A DNA stretch of 56,834 nucleotides from positions 1 through 56,834 of the forward strand of contig JAJTIE010000035.1 in NCBI GenBank assembly GCA_021300195.1. The letters run 5' to 3'. Shown one piece after another: positions 1 to 8,504 of the stretch. Positions within the stretch are counted from its first letter, which is position 1; every line of letters begins with the position of its first letter. The notes under the pieces were generated by a model. It saw only the letters and a list, made by a program, of their open reading frames with translations, did not search any database and was not told the DNA's origin. The DNA is from Bacteroidota bacterium. GTDB taxonomy: Bacteria > Bacteroidota > Bacteroidia > J057 > JAJTIE01. The translations under genes and the position numbers were made by a program.

Positions 1-1463
1 AGGTAGCTGGCGGGCGGGTAGGTGTCGTGCAGGCCGTCGGCATTGGGGCTGAAGGCGGTGCCCCAGCGGTGTACGGCCGAGGCCTGGGGGTCGATGACTT
101 CTACCTGGGCGGTGGCGCTGCGCCCGCATCGGTCGCTTATCTGGAGGGTGAGGGTGCCGCCCTGGCCGCTCGGGGGCAGGTAGGCGGGTTCCTCGCTCAG
201 CAGGCTGCCGTCTTCGTCCGTCCAGCGATAGCTAAGGCCGAGGTCGGCGGGCAGCTGCAGGGGGCGGCCCTGCTGGATGCAGCGGTCGTACAGGGGCGGC
301 AGGGTTAAGCTCAGGGTGGTGGGGTCTGCCTGCCGGGTGATGACAACTGAGTCGCGGTAATAGTTGCCGCAGCTGTCGATGGCCGTCAGGCGGTAGGTGC
401 CGGGTTGGGTGAGGGCAATCTGCCGGGTGGTGGCGATCACCTGGCTAAATTCGGGGTTTCGGGCCCACTCCCAGGTGTAGGCAAAGTCGCCGCTGGGGCC
501 TACCCAGGTTTGGGTCTCGCCGGGGCAGAGGCGGGGCTCCTGCTGGCTGATGAGGCTAAAGGGCTGCACCTCGTCGTAGCGGGTAAGGACAACGGTGTCG
601 CGAGCGGCGCTACCGGCTGAGATGACTTCCAGTACATATTCGCCGGATTGACTGATGCCGAGTGTACGGCCAGTTTCACCATTCAGCAGCATGCTGTTTC
701 GCCACCAGCGGTAGCTGAGGCCTGTACCTGCGGGCCCGGTCAGCACAGGGTTATTGGCAGTAGGAGGGTAGGTTGGGAGGGTAGCATCCTGGTTAGTCCA
801 GCGGCACCAGGGGCGGTCGGGGCCAAGATTGGGCCTTAGATCTCCTAGTTTCACCACCCAGCAGTCGGCTTTGCCCCGGCTGTTCTCGCTCTTTTCGTCA
901 CTGGCATCAGAAAACGACCAGCCACCCAGAATGTATCCACCATCATCGGTCTGCTGAAGAGACCAGAGGTCATCCCATCCATCTCCACCCAGTGTTTTGT
1001 CCCATTTTTTGTTCCCGGTTGCGTCCAGTTTTACCACCCAGTAGTCCAATGAACCTCTGTTATCTTCGCTCTTCTCAGCTCCAACACCGGACGAAGACCG
1101 ACCGCCCAGTATGTAGCCGCCGTCGGCGGTCTGCTGAAGAGACCAGAGGTTATCATCGAGACCTCCGCCCAAGGTTTTGTCCCATTGTTTATTTCCGCTT
1201 GCATCCAGCTTTACTACCCAATAGTCCGATCCGCCCCGGCTGTTCTGGCTCTTCTCGAAGCCCGAATCGGACTCAGAGATTCCGCCCAAGATATAGCCTC
1301 CGTCGCTGGTCTGCTGGAGGGTGTTGAGCTCATCCCAACTGCTTCCCCCCAGTGTCTTGTCCCACTCGATGATGGGCTGGGCATGGGCGGTGCCCAGCAC
1401 GCTATTTAGCAGCAGCAAGACAAGCAGCAAGAAGGGGCGGGGGCTGTGTGGCGTAGTCTGCAT
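1..1463 (-). CDS. Secreted beta-propeller-like repeat protein with Ig-like domains, 3' end outside the window
   Basis: The reading frame is open from an ATG at 1463 to the window edge (about 487 codons), so the C-terminus is missing. The first 29 residues are a clear signal peptide (Arg, then a Leu-rich core, ending AHA-Q). Residues 34-213 are three tandem 60-residue repeats, each with WDKTLGG, LQQT.DGGYILGG and DYWVVKL, resembling the delta-60 type repeats of Bacteroidota surface proteins. After about residue 220 come Ig/PKD-like stretches rich in YRWW, GEYVLEV and GTYRLTAID patterns. Such proteins usually end in a T9SS sorting domain and carry structural or adhesive roles outside the cell; that end cannot be seen here. 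It has its own promoter. No enzyme motif was recognised. The coding call is firm; the function is open. Confidence 0.85.
   Translation of the reverse strand, partial: MQTTPHSPRPFLLLVLLLLNSVLGTAHAQPIIEWDKTLGGSSWDELNTLQQTSDGGYILGGISESDSGFEKSQNSRGGSDYWVVKLDASGNKQWDKTLGGGLDDNLWSLQQTADGGYILGGRSSSGVGAEKSEDNRGSLDYWVVKLDATGNKKWDKTLGGDGWDDLWSLQQTDDGGYILGGWSFSDASDEKSENSRGKADCWVVKLGDLRPNLGPDRPWCRWTNQDATLPTYPPTANNPVLTGPAGTGLSYRWWRNSMLLNGETGRTLGISQSGEYVLEVISAGSAARDTVVLTRYDEVQPFSLISQQEPRLCPGETQTWVGPSGDFAYTWEWARNPEFSQVIATTRQIALTQPGTYRLTAIDSCGNYYRDSVVITRQADPTTLSLTLPPLYDRCIQQGRPLQLPADLGLSYRWTDEDGSLLSEEPAYLPPSGQGGTLTLQISDRCGRSATAQVEVIDPQASAVHRWGTAFSPNADGLHDTYPPASY
825..1364 (-). repeat. Three tandem 180-bp (60-residue) coding repeats
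   Basis: Each unit begins with WDKTLGG and ends around YWVVKLDA.GNK. The units are exactly 60 codons apart. The third is degenerate at its end (DCWVVKLGD). They lie inside the secreted protein that starts at 1463. Confidence 0.8.
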
Positions 1464-1490
1464 AGGGGGATATAATCAGTACATCTCTAC

Positions 1491-1521
1491 CAAAAATAAA
1501 AGAACCGGACGGCAGATTCAA
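1491..1521 (-). promoter_or_regulatory. Bacteroidota-type promoter for the repeat protein gene
   Basis: On the minus strand TTG (1519-1521) is followed after 20 bases by TATTTTTG (1491-1498), matching the TTG-N19-21-TAnnTTTG consensus of the main Bacteroidota sigma factor. The expected transcript start is near 1484, about 20 bases before the ATG at 1463. This is a sequence match only. Confidence 0.6.
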
Positions 1522-1638
1522 CCAACGTGCCCAGATTCATTGTAAATTCATCTACGCTAGATACGGCATGACGGTATCCATAAGCCTGCGGAGGTGTTCT
1601 GCTGCACATGGCAGTCGCACAAACAAGCGTATCGGCAC

Positions 1639-1666
1639 AAAAAAAGGCCTTCGCTTTCGCGAAGGC
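1639..1666 (-). terminator. Rho-independent terminator after the thiolase gene
   Basis: An 8-bp perfect stem GCCTTCGC/GCGAAGGC (1647-1654 with 1659-1666) with a 4-base loop is followed on the minus strand by C and seven T (1639-1645). It lies about 110 bases past the thiolase stop and probably ends the leftward transcript. Confidence 0.85.
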
Positions 1667-1778
1667 TCTCCTACTCTGACTACTAACTACTCTACACTCA
1701 CATTGTTTCCAATGCTACAACTACCCAACTGTAAGTACGGGCATTTTGTTTCAAACGAAACGGGAAAAATAACAAAAT

Positions 1779-2975
1779 TTACACCCGTTCCACAATGAGG
1801 GTGGCACCCTGGCCTACGCCCACACAGAGGGTGGCCAGGCCGTATCGGGTTTGGCGTCGGCGCATTTCGTACAGCAGGGTGGTCAGGATGCGTGCGCCAC
1901 TACAGCCCAGGGGGTGGCCCAGGGCTATGGCACCGCCGTTCACATTCACAATGGCAGGATCCAGGTTCAGGTCTTGCAGCACGGCCAGGCTCTGTGCCGC
2001 AAAGGCTTCATTCAGCTCTACCAGGCCAATGTCCTTTAGCTTCAGGCCCGCACGCTTCAGTGCCTTGTGGGTAGCAGGCACGGGGCCTATGCCCATAATG
2101 GCTGGGTCTACCCCGGCGGAGGCCGTGCTTACTACGCGAGCCATGGGGGTCAGTCCATAGTCCTTCAGGGTTTGTTCGCTTACCAGCAGCAGGGCGGCGG
2201 CACCATCATTTATGCCCGAGCTGTTTCCTGCCGTCACGGTACCGCCTTCGCGAAAAGCGGGCTTTAGCTTGGCCAGCTGCGCCAGGCTGGTCTCTCGGGG
2301 GTGCTCATCCTGGCCCACTATCAGGGGGTCTCCCTTTCGCTGGGGTACGGGCACGGGTAGCAGTTCCTCCTTGAACAGGCCTGCCTCGTGCGCTGCCTGA
2401 TACTTCTGCTGGCTAGCCAGGGCAAAGCGGTCTTGTGCCTCGCGAGATAGTTTGTATTGCTCGGCCACATTTTCGGCAGTTTCGCCCATGCTGTACGGAT
2501 GGTGCAGGGCGCTGAGTGCGGGGTTGGTAAAGCGCCAGCCAATGGTGGTGTCGTACAGCTCGGCGTTCCGGCCAAAAGCCGTGGTGGCCTTGGCCAGTAC
2601 AAAGGGGGCGCGGCTCATGCTCTCCACCCCGCCTGCCACATAGGCCTGGCCGTCTCCTGCCCGTATGGCGCGGGTGGCATCTATGCAGGCCTGCAGGCCG
2701 CTGGCACACAGCCGGTTAACCGTTACACCCCCTACGCTAAGGGGGTAGCCTGCCAGCAGCAGGCTCATGCGGGCCACGTCTCGGTTATCTTCTCCGCTCT
2801 GGTTTGCCGCACCAGCTATCACCTCCTCTATGGCATCGGGTGGCAGGCCGGGGTTCCGCTTCAGGATGTTCCGCAGCACATGGGCCAGCAGGTCGTCTGG
2901 GCGTACGCTGCTGAGGCTACCCCCATAAGCGCCAATGGGGGTGCGCAGGGCATCCACAATGTAGGCTTCCTTCAT
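1779..2975 (-). CDS. Thiolase (acetyl-CoA C-acyltransferase, 3-oxoadipyl-CoA thiolase-like)
   Basis: This is a 398-residue thiolase of the usual family length. Family members cleave 3-oxoacyl-CoA with CoA or condense two acyl-CoA units in the cytoplasm. The nucleophilic Cys90 is in NRLCASGL, His354 in [12 protein letters not shown], and the second catalytic Cys384 in CVGVGQG. The segment [13 protein letters not shown] and the [10 protein letters not shown] motif resemble PcaF/PaaJ-type thiolases, but the true chain-length or ring substrate cannot be told, and no other phenylacetate or beta-ketoadipate gene is nearby. It lies 100 bases downstream of the MscS gene on the same strand and ends at a strong terminator. 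The family is certain, the substrate is not. Confidence 0.95.
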   Translation of the reverse strand: MKEAYIVDALRTPIGAYGGSLSSVRPDDLLAHVLRNILKRNPGLPPDAIEEVIAGAANQSGEDNRDVARMSLLLAGYPLSVGGVTVNRLCASGLQACIDATRAIRAGDGQAYVAGGVESMSRAPFVLAKATTAFGRNAELYDTTIGWRFTNPALSALHHPYSMGETAENVAEQYKLSREAQDRFALASQQKYQAAHEAGLFKEELLPVPVPQRKGDPLIVGQDEHPRETSLAQLAKLKPAFREGGTVTAGNSSGINDGAAALLLVSEQTLKDYGLTPMARVVSTASAGVDPAIMGIGPVPATHKALKRAGLKLKDIGLVELNEAFAAQSLAVLQDLNLDPAIVNVNGGAIALGHPLGCSGARILTTLLYEMRRRQTRYGLATLCVGVGQGATLIVERV

Positions 2976-3075
2976 GGCTGCAAGATAGGGAAAAGCAAGG
3001 GGCCGTGCCGCTGCCTAAGGGTGGTGCTGTATAGACCCATTACTCGGCACCTCTATCTGTGAGTATCTGTGAGGG

Positions 3076-3861
3076 CTAAACAATCTCTATACTCCGCTCG
3101 TCGTAGGCTACCTTAATGCTCTCTATCAATTCGTGGAAAACGGCTCCATGGTCTTCTGTTTTGGCCCAGGCGCGCAGGGTCAACTCTATTGAGTTGGCAC
3201 CTAGGGCCGACACACCCACAAACGATGCAGGGTCTTGCAAAACCAGCGGATGGCACTGGATCCTTTCCGATGCTATCTCCTTTGCCAGTTTAAGATCAGA
3301 CTGGTAGGAAATGCGCAGCGAGATGTCTACCCTGCGCATTTTTTCTTGGGTATAGTTGATGATGGCACTGTTTACAATGCCACCATTGGGGATGATGATG
3401 GCCTTATTGTCAACAGTAAGCAGCAGGGTGTGGAGCATACGAATCTCTTGTACCTTGCCCACCTTGCCTTGTATCTCCACGGTATCATTCTTTTGGAAGG
3501 GCTTCAGGGTGAGTAGCATTACCCCCCCGGCTACGTTGGCCAGGCTATCCTTAACGGCCAAGCCGATGGCTAAGCCTACGGTACCCAGCACGGCCAGGAA
3601 GGAAGAGGTATTGATCCCCAGCATGCCCGCCACAGATATAATCAACACGAGCTTAAGCAGCCAGGAGAAGACATTGCGCAAGAAGGGGCGGACATTTTCG
3701 TCCAGGCTGTTCTTGCCCATTACACCTACCAGCCGTCGAGAAAGTACACGTATCACCTTCAGGCCCACTATCAGGAGCAACAGTGCAAATAGAATGCGGG
3801 GTCCCTCTTGGATGGCTACATCCAGGGCATGGTTCAGGTAGTAGTTCAGGTCTTTTTCCAT
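3076..3861 (-). CDS. Small-conductance mechanosensitive channel, MscS family
   Basis: The 261-residue protein matches the compact MscS type: a homo-oligomeric inner-membrane channel that opens under membrane tension to release solutes on hypo-osmotic shock. Three hydrophobic segments are visible (about residues 20-40, 60-85 and 90-125). The third is Gly/Ala-rich and runs into the typical pore-lining pattern GLAIGLAVKDSLANVAGG. A beta-domain follows (FQKNDTVEIQGKVGKVQEI, IIIPNG). It ends at ERSIEIV, without the short IPFPQ-like tail found in many relatives. A TACCTTTG element on the minus strand (3925-3932) could be its -7 box, but no good -33 partner is seen. Upstream, 184 bases separate it from the aminotransferase gene. 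Confidence 0.93.
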   Translation of the reverse strand: MEKDLNYYLNHALDVAIQEGPRILFALLLLIVGLKVIRVLSRRLVGVMGKNSLDENVRPFLRNVFSWLLKLVLIISVAGMLGINTSSFLAVLGTVGLAIGLAVKDSLANVAGGVMLLTLKPFQKNDTVEIQGKVGKVQEIRMLHTLLLTVDNKAIIIPNGGIVNSAIINYTQEKMRRVDISLRISYQSDLKLAKEIASERIQCHPLVLQDPASFVGVSALGANSIELTLRAWAKTEDHGAVFHELIESIKVAYDERSIEIV

Positions 3862-4045
3862 CTTCGTGCTATTAGAGTATACGGGATTGAGAGAGAATCA
3901 AAAAATCGGGTTTTTTGGGGCCAGCAAAGGTAGCAAATGCCACCGCATATCACCGGTACGAACCGTGCCTTTTAGCTCCGGGTATACCACCTCCCCACCT
4001 CTACGTACAGCCGATCAGCATCGTACTGGGTGGACGCTTGTATGC

Positions 4046-4876
4046 CTATACAAAGGTAGCCTCCAGTTCGCACAACGCCAGCAGGTGCCGGCACCAGTGC
4101 ACAAGGTTTGGGGCGTTTCTGTGCAGCTTTCTTTGATCCAGGCTGATGGCCTCGCCAAGGCCCATCACACTGTTCGATACCCAAACGGCATCGTACTTGA
4201 ACAGCTCGCTTGGCGAAATATCTGCCTGCTGCACCTGCCAGCCGGGTAGCGGGTTCTCCGTGAGCACCGACTGCTGGATGCCCGCTACCCCCCCCCTGGG
4301 GGTATATAGGGTTTCTCCCTTCAGGGCATACAGGTTGGCCACATTGGTCTCGGCTATCCAGCCGCGTGCGTCCAGCATCACAGCCTGGTGGGCTTTGTTC
4401 CGGGTAGCCTCATTGCTGGCCAGCACGTAGCTGATGGCACTCAGGGTTTTGTAGGCTGCCAGTGCATGGTTGGGCACGGGTGTGGTGGCCACAGTCAGCT
4501 TCATTGCCTCGTGCTGGCAGTAGCCATCGCGCTGCAGGGGCACTACCTGGATCAGAAAGTCGGAGCCACGCTCCTGCGAGCCATACGTGCCATTGCCCCG
4601 GCGCCACACCGACAGGCGAATGCGGGCAGTGGGGGGCATGTAGGGCTGCACCTTTAGCAGGGCAGCCTCCCAGGCATGCACGTCGGGCTCTATGTTCAGC
4701 AGCCCCAGCCCGCGCGCTATGCGCTGGCAATGGCGAGGCCAAAACTGCAGCACGCCCTTTCGCCACATCATGGTCTCAAACAACCCATCCCCAAAGGCTG
4801 CCGCACGCTGCCAGCTCATCGGTGCCTCTGCGTCTTGGGTGTATATCTGATCCTGATAAACTGTAATTTCGTGCAT
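4046..4876 (-). CDS. Class IV PLP aminotransferase (aminodeoxychorismate lyase / branched-chain or D-amino acid aminotransferase fold)
   Basis: The 276-residue protein has the fold-type IV signature: FGDGLFET near residue 29, the PLP lysine K143 in AYKTLSAISY, and E176 in IAETNVANLYAL. Members are PabC (4-amino-4-deoxychorismate to p-aminobenzoate), D-amino acid or branched-chain aminotransferases. Bacteroidota PabC-like proteins often look like this, but no pab or folate gene is adjacent, so the substrate is unassigned. Its ATG shares two bases with the ATG of the divergent nuoC, which fits the homologous starts of both families (the FGDG motif sits about 30 residues in). This leaves no intergenic DNA, so its promoter must lie inside nuoC. 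Confidence 0.9.
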   Translation of the reverse strand: MHEITVYQDQIYTQDAEAPMSWQRAAAFGDGLFETMMWRKGVLQFWPRHCQRIARGLGLLNIEPDVHAWEAALLKVQPYMPPTARIRLSVWRRGNGTYGSQERGSDFLIQVVPLQRDGYCQHEAMKLTVATTPVPNHALAAYKTLSAISYVLASNEATRNKAHQAVMLDARGWIAETNVANLYALKGETLYTPRGGVAGIQQSVLTENPLPGWQVQQADISPSELFKYDAVWVSNSVMGLGEAISLDQRKLHRNAPNLVHWCRHLLALCELEATFV

Positions 4877-5354
4877 GTCGTTAAGTTTATCGGAAATAAC
4901 GGAAAAAATCCGGGTCGTGCTGCCGTCTGCCGTCCGTACTGTGCAGGCAGAAGGGCTACAGCCATGGATAGAAGTATCTGATCATGAGATACATAAACTC
5001 ATGTCATTTCTTAGAAATGATCCAGATTTTTACCTGGACTTTCTTGCCAGCCTGTGCGGGGTGGATGACGGTGAGCAGCTATGGGTGGTCTATCATCTCT
5101 ACTCCATCCCGTATGGGTATTCGCTTGTGCTGAAGGTGGCCCTGGCAAGGGATAATCCGGTGGTGGACAGCATTTCGGACATTTATGCAGCGGCCAACTG
5201 GCACGAGCGCGAAACGTATGACCTATTCGGCATTACGTTTGCCAATCACCCCGACCTGCGCCGGATCTTGCTGCCCGAAGACTGGGCGGGGCACCCCATG
5301 CGAAAAGACTACCAGGAGGCCGACAGCTATCATGATATAGACGTTGCCTATTAG
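4875..5354 (+). CDS. nuoC: NADH-quinone oxidoreductase subunit C
   Basis: NuoC is a 30-kDa-type subunit of the peripheral arm of respiratory complex I, near the quinone-side iron-sulfur chain. The 159-residue frame carries the family signature: W109-HERETYDLFGITF, then HPDLRRILLPEDW and GHPMRKDY near residues 125-146. Unlike the usual nuoABCDEFGHIJKLMN operon, it stands alone here: upstream is a divergent aminotransferase with overlapping start codon, downstream a convergent phosphatase gene ending 5 bases away. A weak -7-like TAATTTCG lies at 4864-4871 inside the neighbour's coding region, without a well-spaced TTG. Another complex I gene, nuoH, lies about 48 kb away in the window, also alone. 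Confidence 0.95.
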   Translation: MSLSLSEITEKIRVVLPSAVRTVQAEGLQPWIEVSDHEIHKLMSFLRNDPDFYLDFLASLCGVDDGEQLWVVYHLYSIPYGYSLVLKVALARDNPVVDSISDIYAAANWHERETYDLFGITFANHPDLRRILLPEDWAGHPMRKDYQEADSYHDIDVAY

Positions 5355-5359
5355 CGGGC

Positions 5360-5860
5360 CTACTCGGCGGCATGCTTGCGCGGATAGTCTACCAGCAGTA
5401 CCCGGCCCGTGCCAGTCTCTGCATACTGCCAGTCCGCCACATCAAACTGTAGTACCACCATGCCACAGGTAGGCAGGTTATCCAGCTGTAGCGTGCCCGC
5501 CAGCAGGTTGGCCAGGCGGGTTAGGCCCGGGTTGTGCCCAAACAAGGCGATCGTATCGTGCTGTGCCGGCAGGCCCAGTACCAACTGCTGGAGCACACCG
5601 GTGGTGGCTTCGTAGATCGCAGCCTCTTGCCAGATAGCATCCAGCGGATAGCCCAGTTCGGAACAGATGAACCGCGCTGTGTGCAGGGCTCGTCGTGCCG
5701 GGCTACTTATTACCAGGTCAAACTTCACCCCGCGATCCCGCAACAGCTTACCCATGAAGGGGGCATTTCGGAGGCCGCGTGCATTGAGCGGGCGCTCAAA
5801 ATCCGCCAAACCCTGGTCCCAGTCTGACTTGGCATGGCGGATGATGTAAAGCGTTTTCAT
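5360..5860 (-). CDS. SixA-like phosphohistidine phosphatase (histidine phosphatase superfamily)
   Basis: The 166-residue protein has the SixA form of the histidine phosphatase active site: RHAKSDW (phospho-accepting H9), FERPLNARG, SSPARRALHTA, and the second histidine H109 in GHNPG. In E. coli SixA removes phosphate from histidines of phosphotransfer proteins. In Bacteroidota these proteins are widespread and their substrates mostly unknown. It is convergent with nuoC with only five bases between stops, so transcription probably meets. No clear promoter was seen upstream. A 237-base region separates it from the next gene, which runs away from it. Confidence 0.9.
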   Translation of the reverse strand: MKTLYIIRHAKSDWDQGLADFERPLNARGLRNAPFMGKLLRDRGVKFDLVISSPARRALHTARFICSELGYPLDAIWQEAAIYEATTGVLQQLVLGLPAQHDTIALFGHNPGLTRLANLLAGTLQLDNLPTCGMVVLQFDVADWQYAETGTGRVLLVDYPRKHAAE

Positions 5861-6006
5861 ACAAAAATATGGCCGAAGATATCGAAAAAACAGACATACC
5901 CAAACAGCTCACCAGCATATATAGCCTAGGTGATGCTAGTATTGGATAAGAGATAGTGTGCGCGCCAAACATGAAAATGCTACACAAAAAATATCCACTA
6001 TCCGTG

Positions 6007-6036
6007 TTGCGCAATAGGCATATATCTCTAATTTTG
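6007..6036 (+). promoter_or_regulatory. Bacteroidota-type promoter for the first OmpA/TPR gene
   Basis: TTG (6007-6009), a 19-base spacer, then TAATTTTG (6029-6036) is a full match to the Bacteroidota consensus. Transcription should start near 6043, giving a leader of about 55 bases before the ATG at 6098. Confidence 0.7.
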
Positions 6037-6097
6037 GGCACTGGAGGCAATACTGCCTTACATAAAGCACACTTCATATTATCCTAAATTCTCTATC

Positions 6098-8056
6098 ATG
6101 CTTTTACGCCTATCTAAGCTTGCTACGGCGGCACTCATGGCCCTGCTGGCCGTAACTGCCTGTACGCCCGAAGGGGTGATTAACAAAACCAACTATGAGG
6201 GTCGTAAGGTAACCAACACCTGCGATCAGTTCACCGCCGAGGTAACGGCCATTATTGATGCTAACGCGGGAGCATCGGTGCTTCGTGTGGCCGAGTATGA
6301 TAACAGCAGCTACAACACCATGTTTCTGGAGCCTGGCCAGTTTGAGCAGGTGGGAAACACCCTGTACTTCCGCCTTGTGAATGACCTGCAGTACGAGAAA
6401 TACCTGCACAAGCGCGTGGCCATACTGGTAAAGGTGAACTACAAGGCACAGGAACACCTGAGTGCCATAGAGAGTAGCCCGGAAGGCACACTGGGTACCC
6501 TTACCATCGATCGTGCTTACTATGATGCCAACAAAGAGCCCTTCTTTGTGTACAAGGTGGAAACCAATGGCAAAATAGATGGCAAGCAGCTGAGCCTCAG
6601 CTTCTCAGTAGTAAAACTGAACAAGAAAGGCGCCATCAAGAAGGTATACTGCAACTCGGTAGAGATGCCCCTTGGCCCAATAGACCCCGGATGCTGCACA
6701 GACCGCCCATGGGTGGGTGCCAACACGCAGAGTGTGGTAGATGTACCGAACCTGAACATCCGGAACGAACAGTACCGCTACCAGGGCTTCACCGGCACGC
6801 TGGATCTCATTTTCCCCATGAGCTCTACCGTCTTCAAAAAAGACAGCCTGAACAACGCCATCATCAACTATGCTGCCAAGTATGAAGACATGGGCTTCAA
6901 ACTGAAGGCAATTAACATAGACGGATACTGCTCTCAGGGTGGTACCGTAGAGCTGAACCAAGGCCTGAGCAACGCACGCGCTGAGGCCGTGTACAACGAT
7001 CTGGTACGCCACTATGAGCGCGCTGGGCGCCTAAATGAGCTAAAACTGACCTATGCAGGAAAAGGCGAGGACTGGAACCGCTTTGAGCAACTGGTAAAAA
7101 CCGTGAACTTTGAGCCCGCCGTACGTAGCCGCCTGCTCGCAATTGCCAACGGACCCGAAGGCATGGATGAGAAGGAAAGAATCCTGCGCGACGAAAAACT
7201 GCTGGAGGTGCGCCCCAGCAAGTCCAAGCTGGTAACGGATGTGCTGGAGTACTGCCGCCACACCTTTGTAACCTTCCAGTTTGAGTACGTGAAGGACCGT
7301 ATGTTCGTAGAGTACTATCCCAGCCAGATACCGGTTATCAGCCCCGCGCTGTTCGATGTAGCCCGCCAGGAGTTCGTAATCACTGAGTACAAACGTAATG
7401 TAGATGCGAACAAGGGCCTGGGCGTACTGAACACCCTGATAGATGTAAACAACAACCGTACGGCCAACCTGTTTGCCATGCGTAGCACCTACCACTTTGC
7501 ACTAACCAATGTGAAGAGTGCCATTAACGACATAGAAAGTGCTATGAACCTGAACCGGGACAACAGCAACTATGCACTGGCAGCCCTGAGCTACAAAACC
7601 AAGTATGCGGACATCTACACCGTAAGCGAGCGCATGCGCCTGCTGAATGACTACACCACCTACATTGCCAAATATCCGGACAATGCAGCCCTGACCCTGA
7701 ACCGGGCCGTAATGATGGACAAAGTGGGGTATCTGAGCGGTGCACTGGCCGAGTATGAGAAGCTGGGCAACAATAGCGCAGCACTGATGAATAACCGTGG
7801 CGTGGCCCGCCTGAAGGCGAGCCGTGTAACCGAGGCTGAGGCCGACTTCACAGCCGCCCTGGCAAAGGATGCAAACCTGGCCGAAGCACACTTCAACCTG
7901 GCGATTGTATATGCATGGAAAGGGCACACAGATAAGTCGATCACCCACCTGAACCATGCCGTGGAAGCAAACCCGGAAATGAAGAAGCTGGCACGTAACA
8001 ACGATGCGTTCAAAACGCTACGTGCCAACCCCGCATTCAAGCGGTTTATGAACTAG
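6098..8056 (+). CDS. OmpA-like/TPR envelope lipoprotein, paralog of the gene at 12790
   Basis: The 652-residue protein has a lipoprotein signal (hydrophobic core, lipobox AVTAC with C22), so it is predicted to be membrane-anchored. Residues about 220-310 form an OmpA-C-like peptidoglycan-binding region (IFPMSSTVFKKDS, INIDGYCSQGG, NQGLSNARAEAVYNDL). A GKGEDWNRFEQLV motif follows, then a region shared with the paralog. The last 200 residues are TPR-like helices (ALTLNRAVMM, ALMNNRGVARLKA, AEAHFNLAIVYAWKG). A CC pair sits near residue 200 (DPGCCTD), also seen in the paralog (APCCITT). The gene has a strong promoter and a strong terminator, so it is probably monocistronic and well expressed. It likely links outer membrane and peptidoglycan; no specific function is known to me. 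Confidence 0.88.
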   Translation: MLLRLSKLATAALMALLAVTACTPEGVINKTNYEGRKVTNTCDQFTAEVTAIIDANAGASVLRVAEYDNSSYNTMFLEPGQFEQVGNTLYFRLVNDLQYEKYLHKRVAILVKVNYKAQEHLSAIESSPEGTLGTLTIDRAYYDANKEPFFVYKVETNGKIDGKQLSLSFSVVKLNKKGAIKKVYCNSVEMPLGPIDPGCCTDRPWVGANTQSVVDVPNLNIRNEQYRYQGFTGTLDLIFPMSSTVFKKDSLNNAIINYAAKYEDMGFKLKAINIDGYCSQGGTVELNQGLSNARAEAVYNDLVRHYERAGRLNELKLTYAGKGEDWNRFEQLVKTVNFEPAVRSRLLAIANGPEGMDEKERILRDEKLLEVRPSKSKLVTDVLEYCRHTFVTFQFEYVKDRMFVEYYPSQIPVISPALFDVARQEFVITEYKRNVDANKGLGVLNTLIDVNNNRTANLFAMRSTYHFALTNVKSAINDIESAMNLNRDNSNYALAALSYKTKYADIYTVSERMRLLNDYTTYIAKYPDNAALTLNRAVMMDKVGYLSGALAEYEKLGNNSAALMNNRGVARLKASRVTEAEADFTAALAKDANLAEAHFNLAIVYAWKGHTDKSITHLNHAVEANPEMKKLARNNDAFKTLRANPAFKRFMN

Positions 8057-8080
8057 TGTCACCCACTTACCTAACTGAAA

Positions 8081-8108
8081 TGCCCGGCACTTGCCGGGCA
8101 TTTTTTTT
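8081..8108 (+). terminator. Rho-independent terminator after the first OmpA/TPR gene
   Basis: Perfect 8-bp stem TGCCCGGC/GCCGGGCA (8081-8088, 8093-8100), loop ACTT, then eight T (8101-8108). It lies 25 bases past the stop at 8056. Confidence 0.92.
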
Positions 8109-8117
8109 GATTTTTTC

Positions 8118-8148
8118 TTGTGCATGTGGGCTCCAACCACTATAATTG
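8118..8148 (+). promoter_or_regulatory. Promoter of tRNA-Asn
   Basis: TTG (8118-8120), 20 bases, then TATAATTG (8141-8148), one mismatch from TAnnTTTG. The expected start near 8154 lies a few bases before the mature tRNA 5' end at 8159. Confidence 0.55.
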
Positions 8149-8158
8149 CACTCTCTTT

Positions 8159-8232
8159 TCCCCCATAGCTCAGTTGGTTAGAGCGAATGACTGTTAATCA
8201 TTAGGTCCCTGGTTCGAGCCCAGGTGGGGGAG
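8159..8232 (+). tRNA. tRNA-Asn (anticodon GTT)
   Basis: A full cloverleaf can be drawn. The acceptor stem is TCCCCCA/TGGGGGA (8159-8165 with 8225-8231), with discriminator G8232. The D-arm contains AGCTCAGTTGGTTAGAGC. The anticodon stem is AATGA/TCATT with loop CTGTTAA and anticodon GTT at 8193-8195. The T-arm contains GGTTCGAGCCC. A terminal CCA is not encoded. A promoter precedes it and a terminator follows, so it is an independent unit. Confidence 0.97.
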
Positions 8233-8260
8233 CCCCATTCAGTAGAAAAAGCAACGTTCA

Positions 8261-8283
8261 AAGCCCGGTCATCCGGGCTTTTT
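8261..8283 (+). terminator. Rho-independent terminator after tRNA-Asn
   Basis: Perfect 8-bp stem AAGCCCGG/CCGGGCTT (8261-8268, 8273-8280), loop TCAT, then a run of T to 8283. Confidence 0.88.
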
Positions 8284-8312
8284 GCTTGGGGGAAGACTTG
8301 GGGGGGGGGAGA

Positions 8313-8345
8313 AAAGATCCCGGTTGGCCAAACCGACCAACCGGG
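8313..8345 (-). terminator. Possible terminator hairpin for the leftward hldA transcript
   Basis: A 9-bp perfect stem CCCGGTTGG/CCAACCGGG (8319-8327, 8337-8345) is followed on the minus strand by ATCTTTTC, a modest U-rich tail, and then a run of ten C. The surrounding 8284-8504 holds no gene; it contains a G10 run (8300-8309) and a C9 run (8466-8474). Confidence 0.45.
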
Positions 8346-8504
8346 GAAGTGCTTTCACACAGATCCGTAGTGCTGCCTGTCCGGGCAAGGGGCTACATGG
8401 GCAGAGCCGGCGGTACAGCCGAGTAAGCACGGCTAGATTGAATGGGCAAAAGAAGCCAGCCGCCGCCCCCCCCCGATCGCTACCGGCATCAGCCCGGTGC
8501 GAAA

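Larger units (their letters stand above)
1464..1778. other. Intergenic region between the repeat protein gene and the thiolase gene
   Basis: This 315-base stretch holds the promoter of the leftward repeat-protein gene (1491-1521) and the terminator of the thiolase gene (1639-1666). A short hairpin GTTTC/GAAAC lies near 1748-1761. I see no credible gene in it: small open frames have no recognisable start context or product. Confidence 0.6.

Noticed and set aside
3866-4249. A 127-codon plus-strand frame between the MscS and aminotransferase genes
   Set aside because: It is partly antisense to the aminotransferase and partly intergenic, without family-like sequence.
5796-6077. A 93-codon minus-strand frame upstream of the SixA-like gene
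   Set aside because: It overlaps the phosphatase start and covers the promoter of the next gene; no coding-like pattern.
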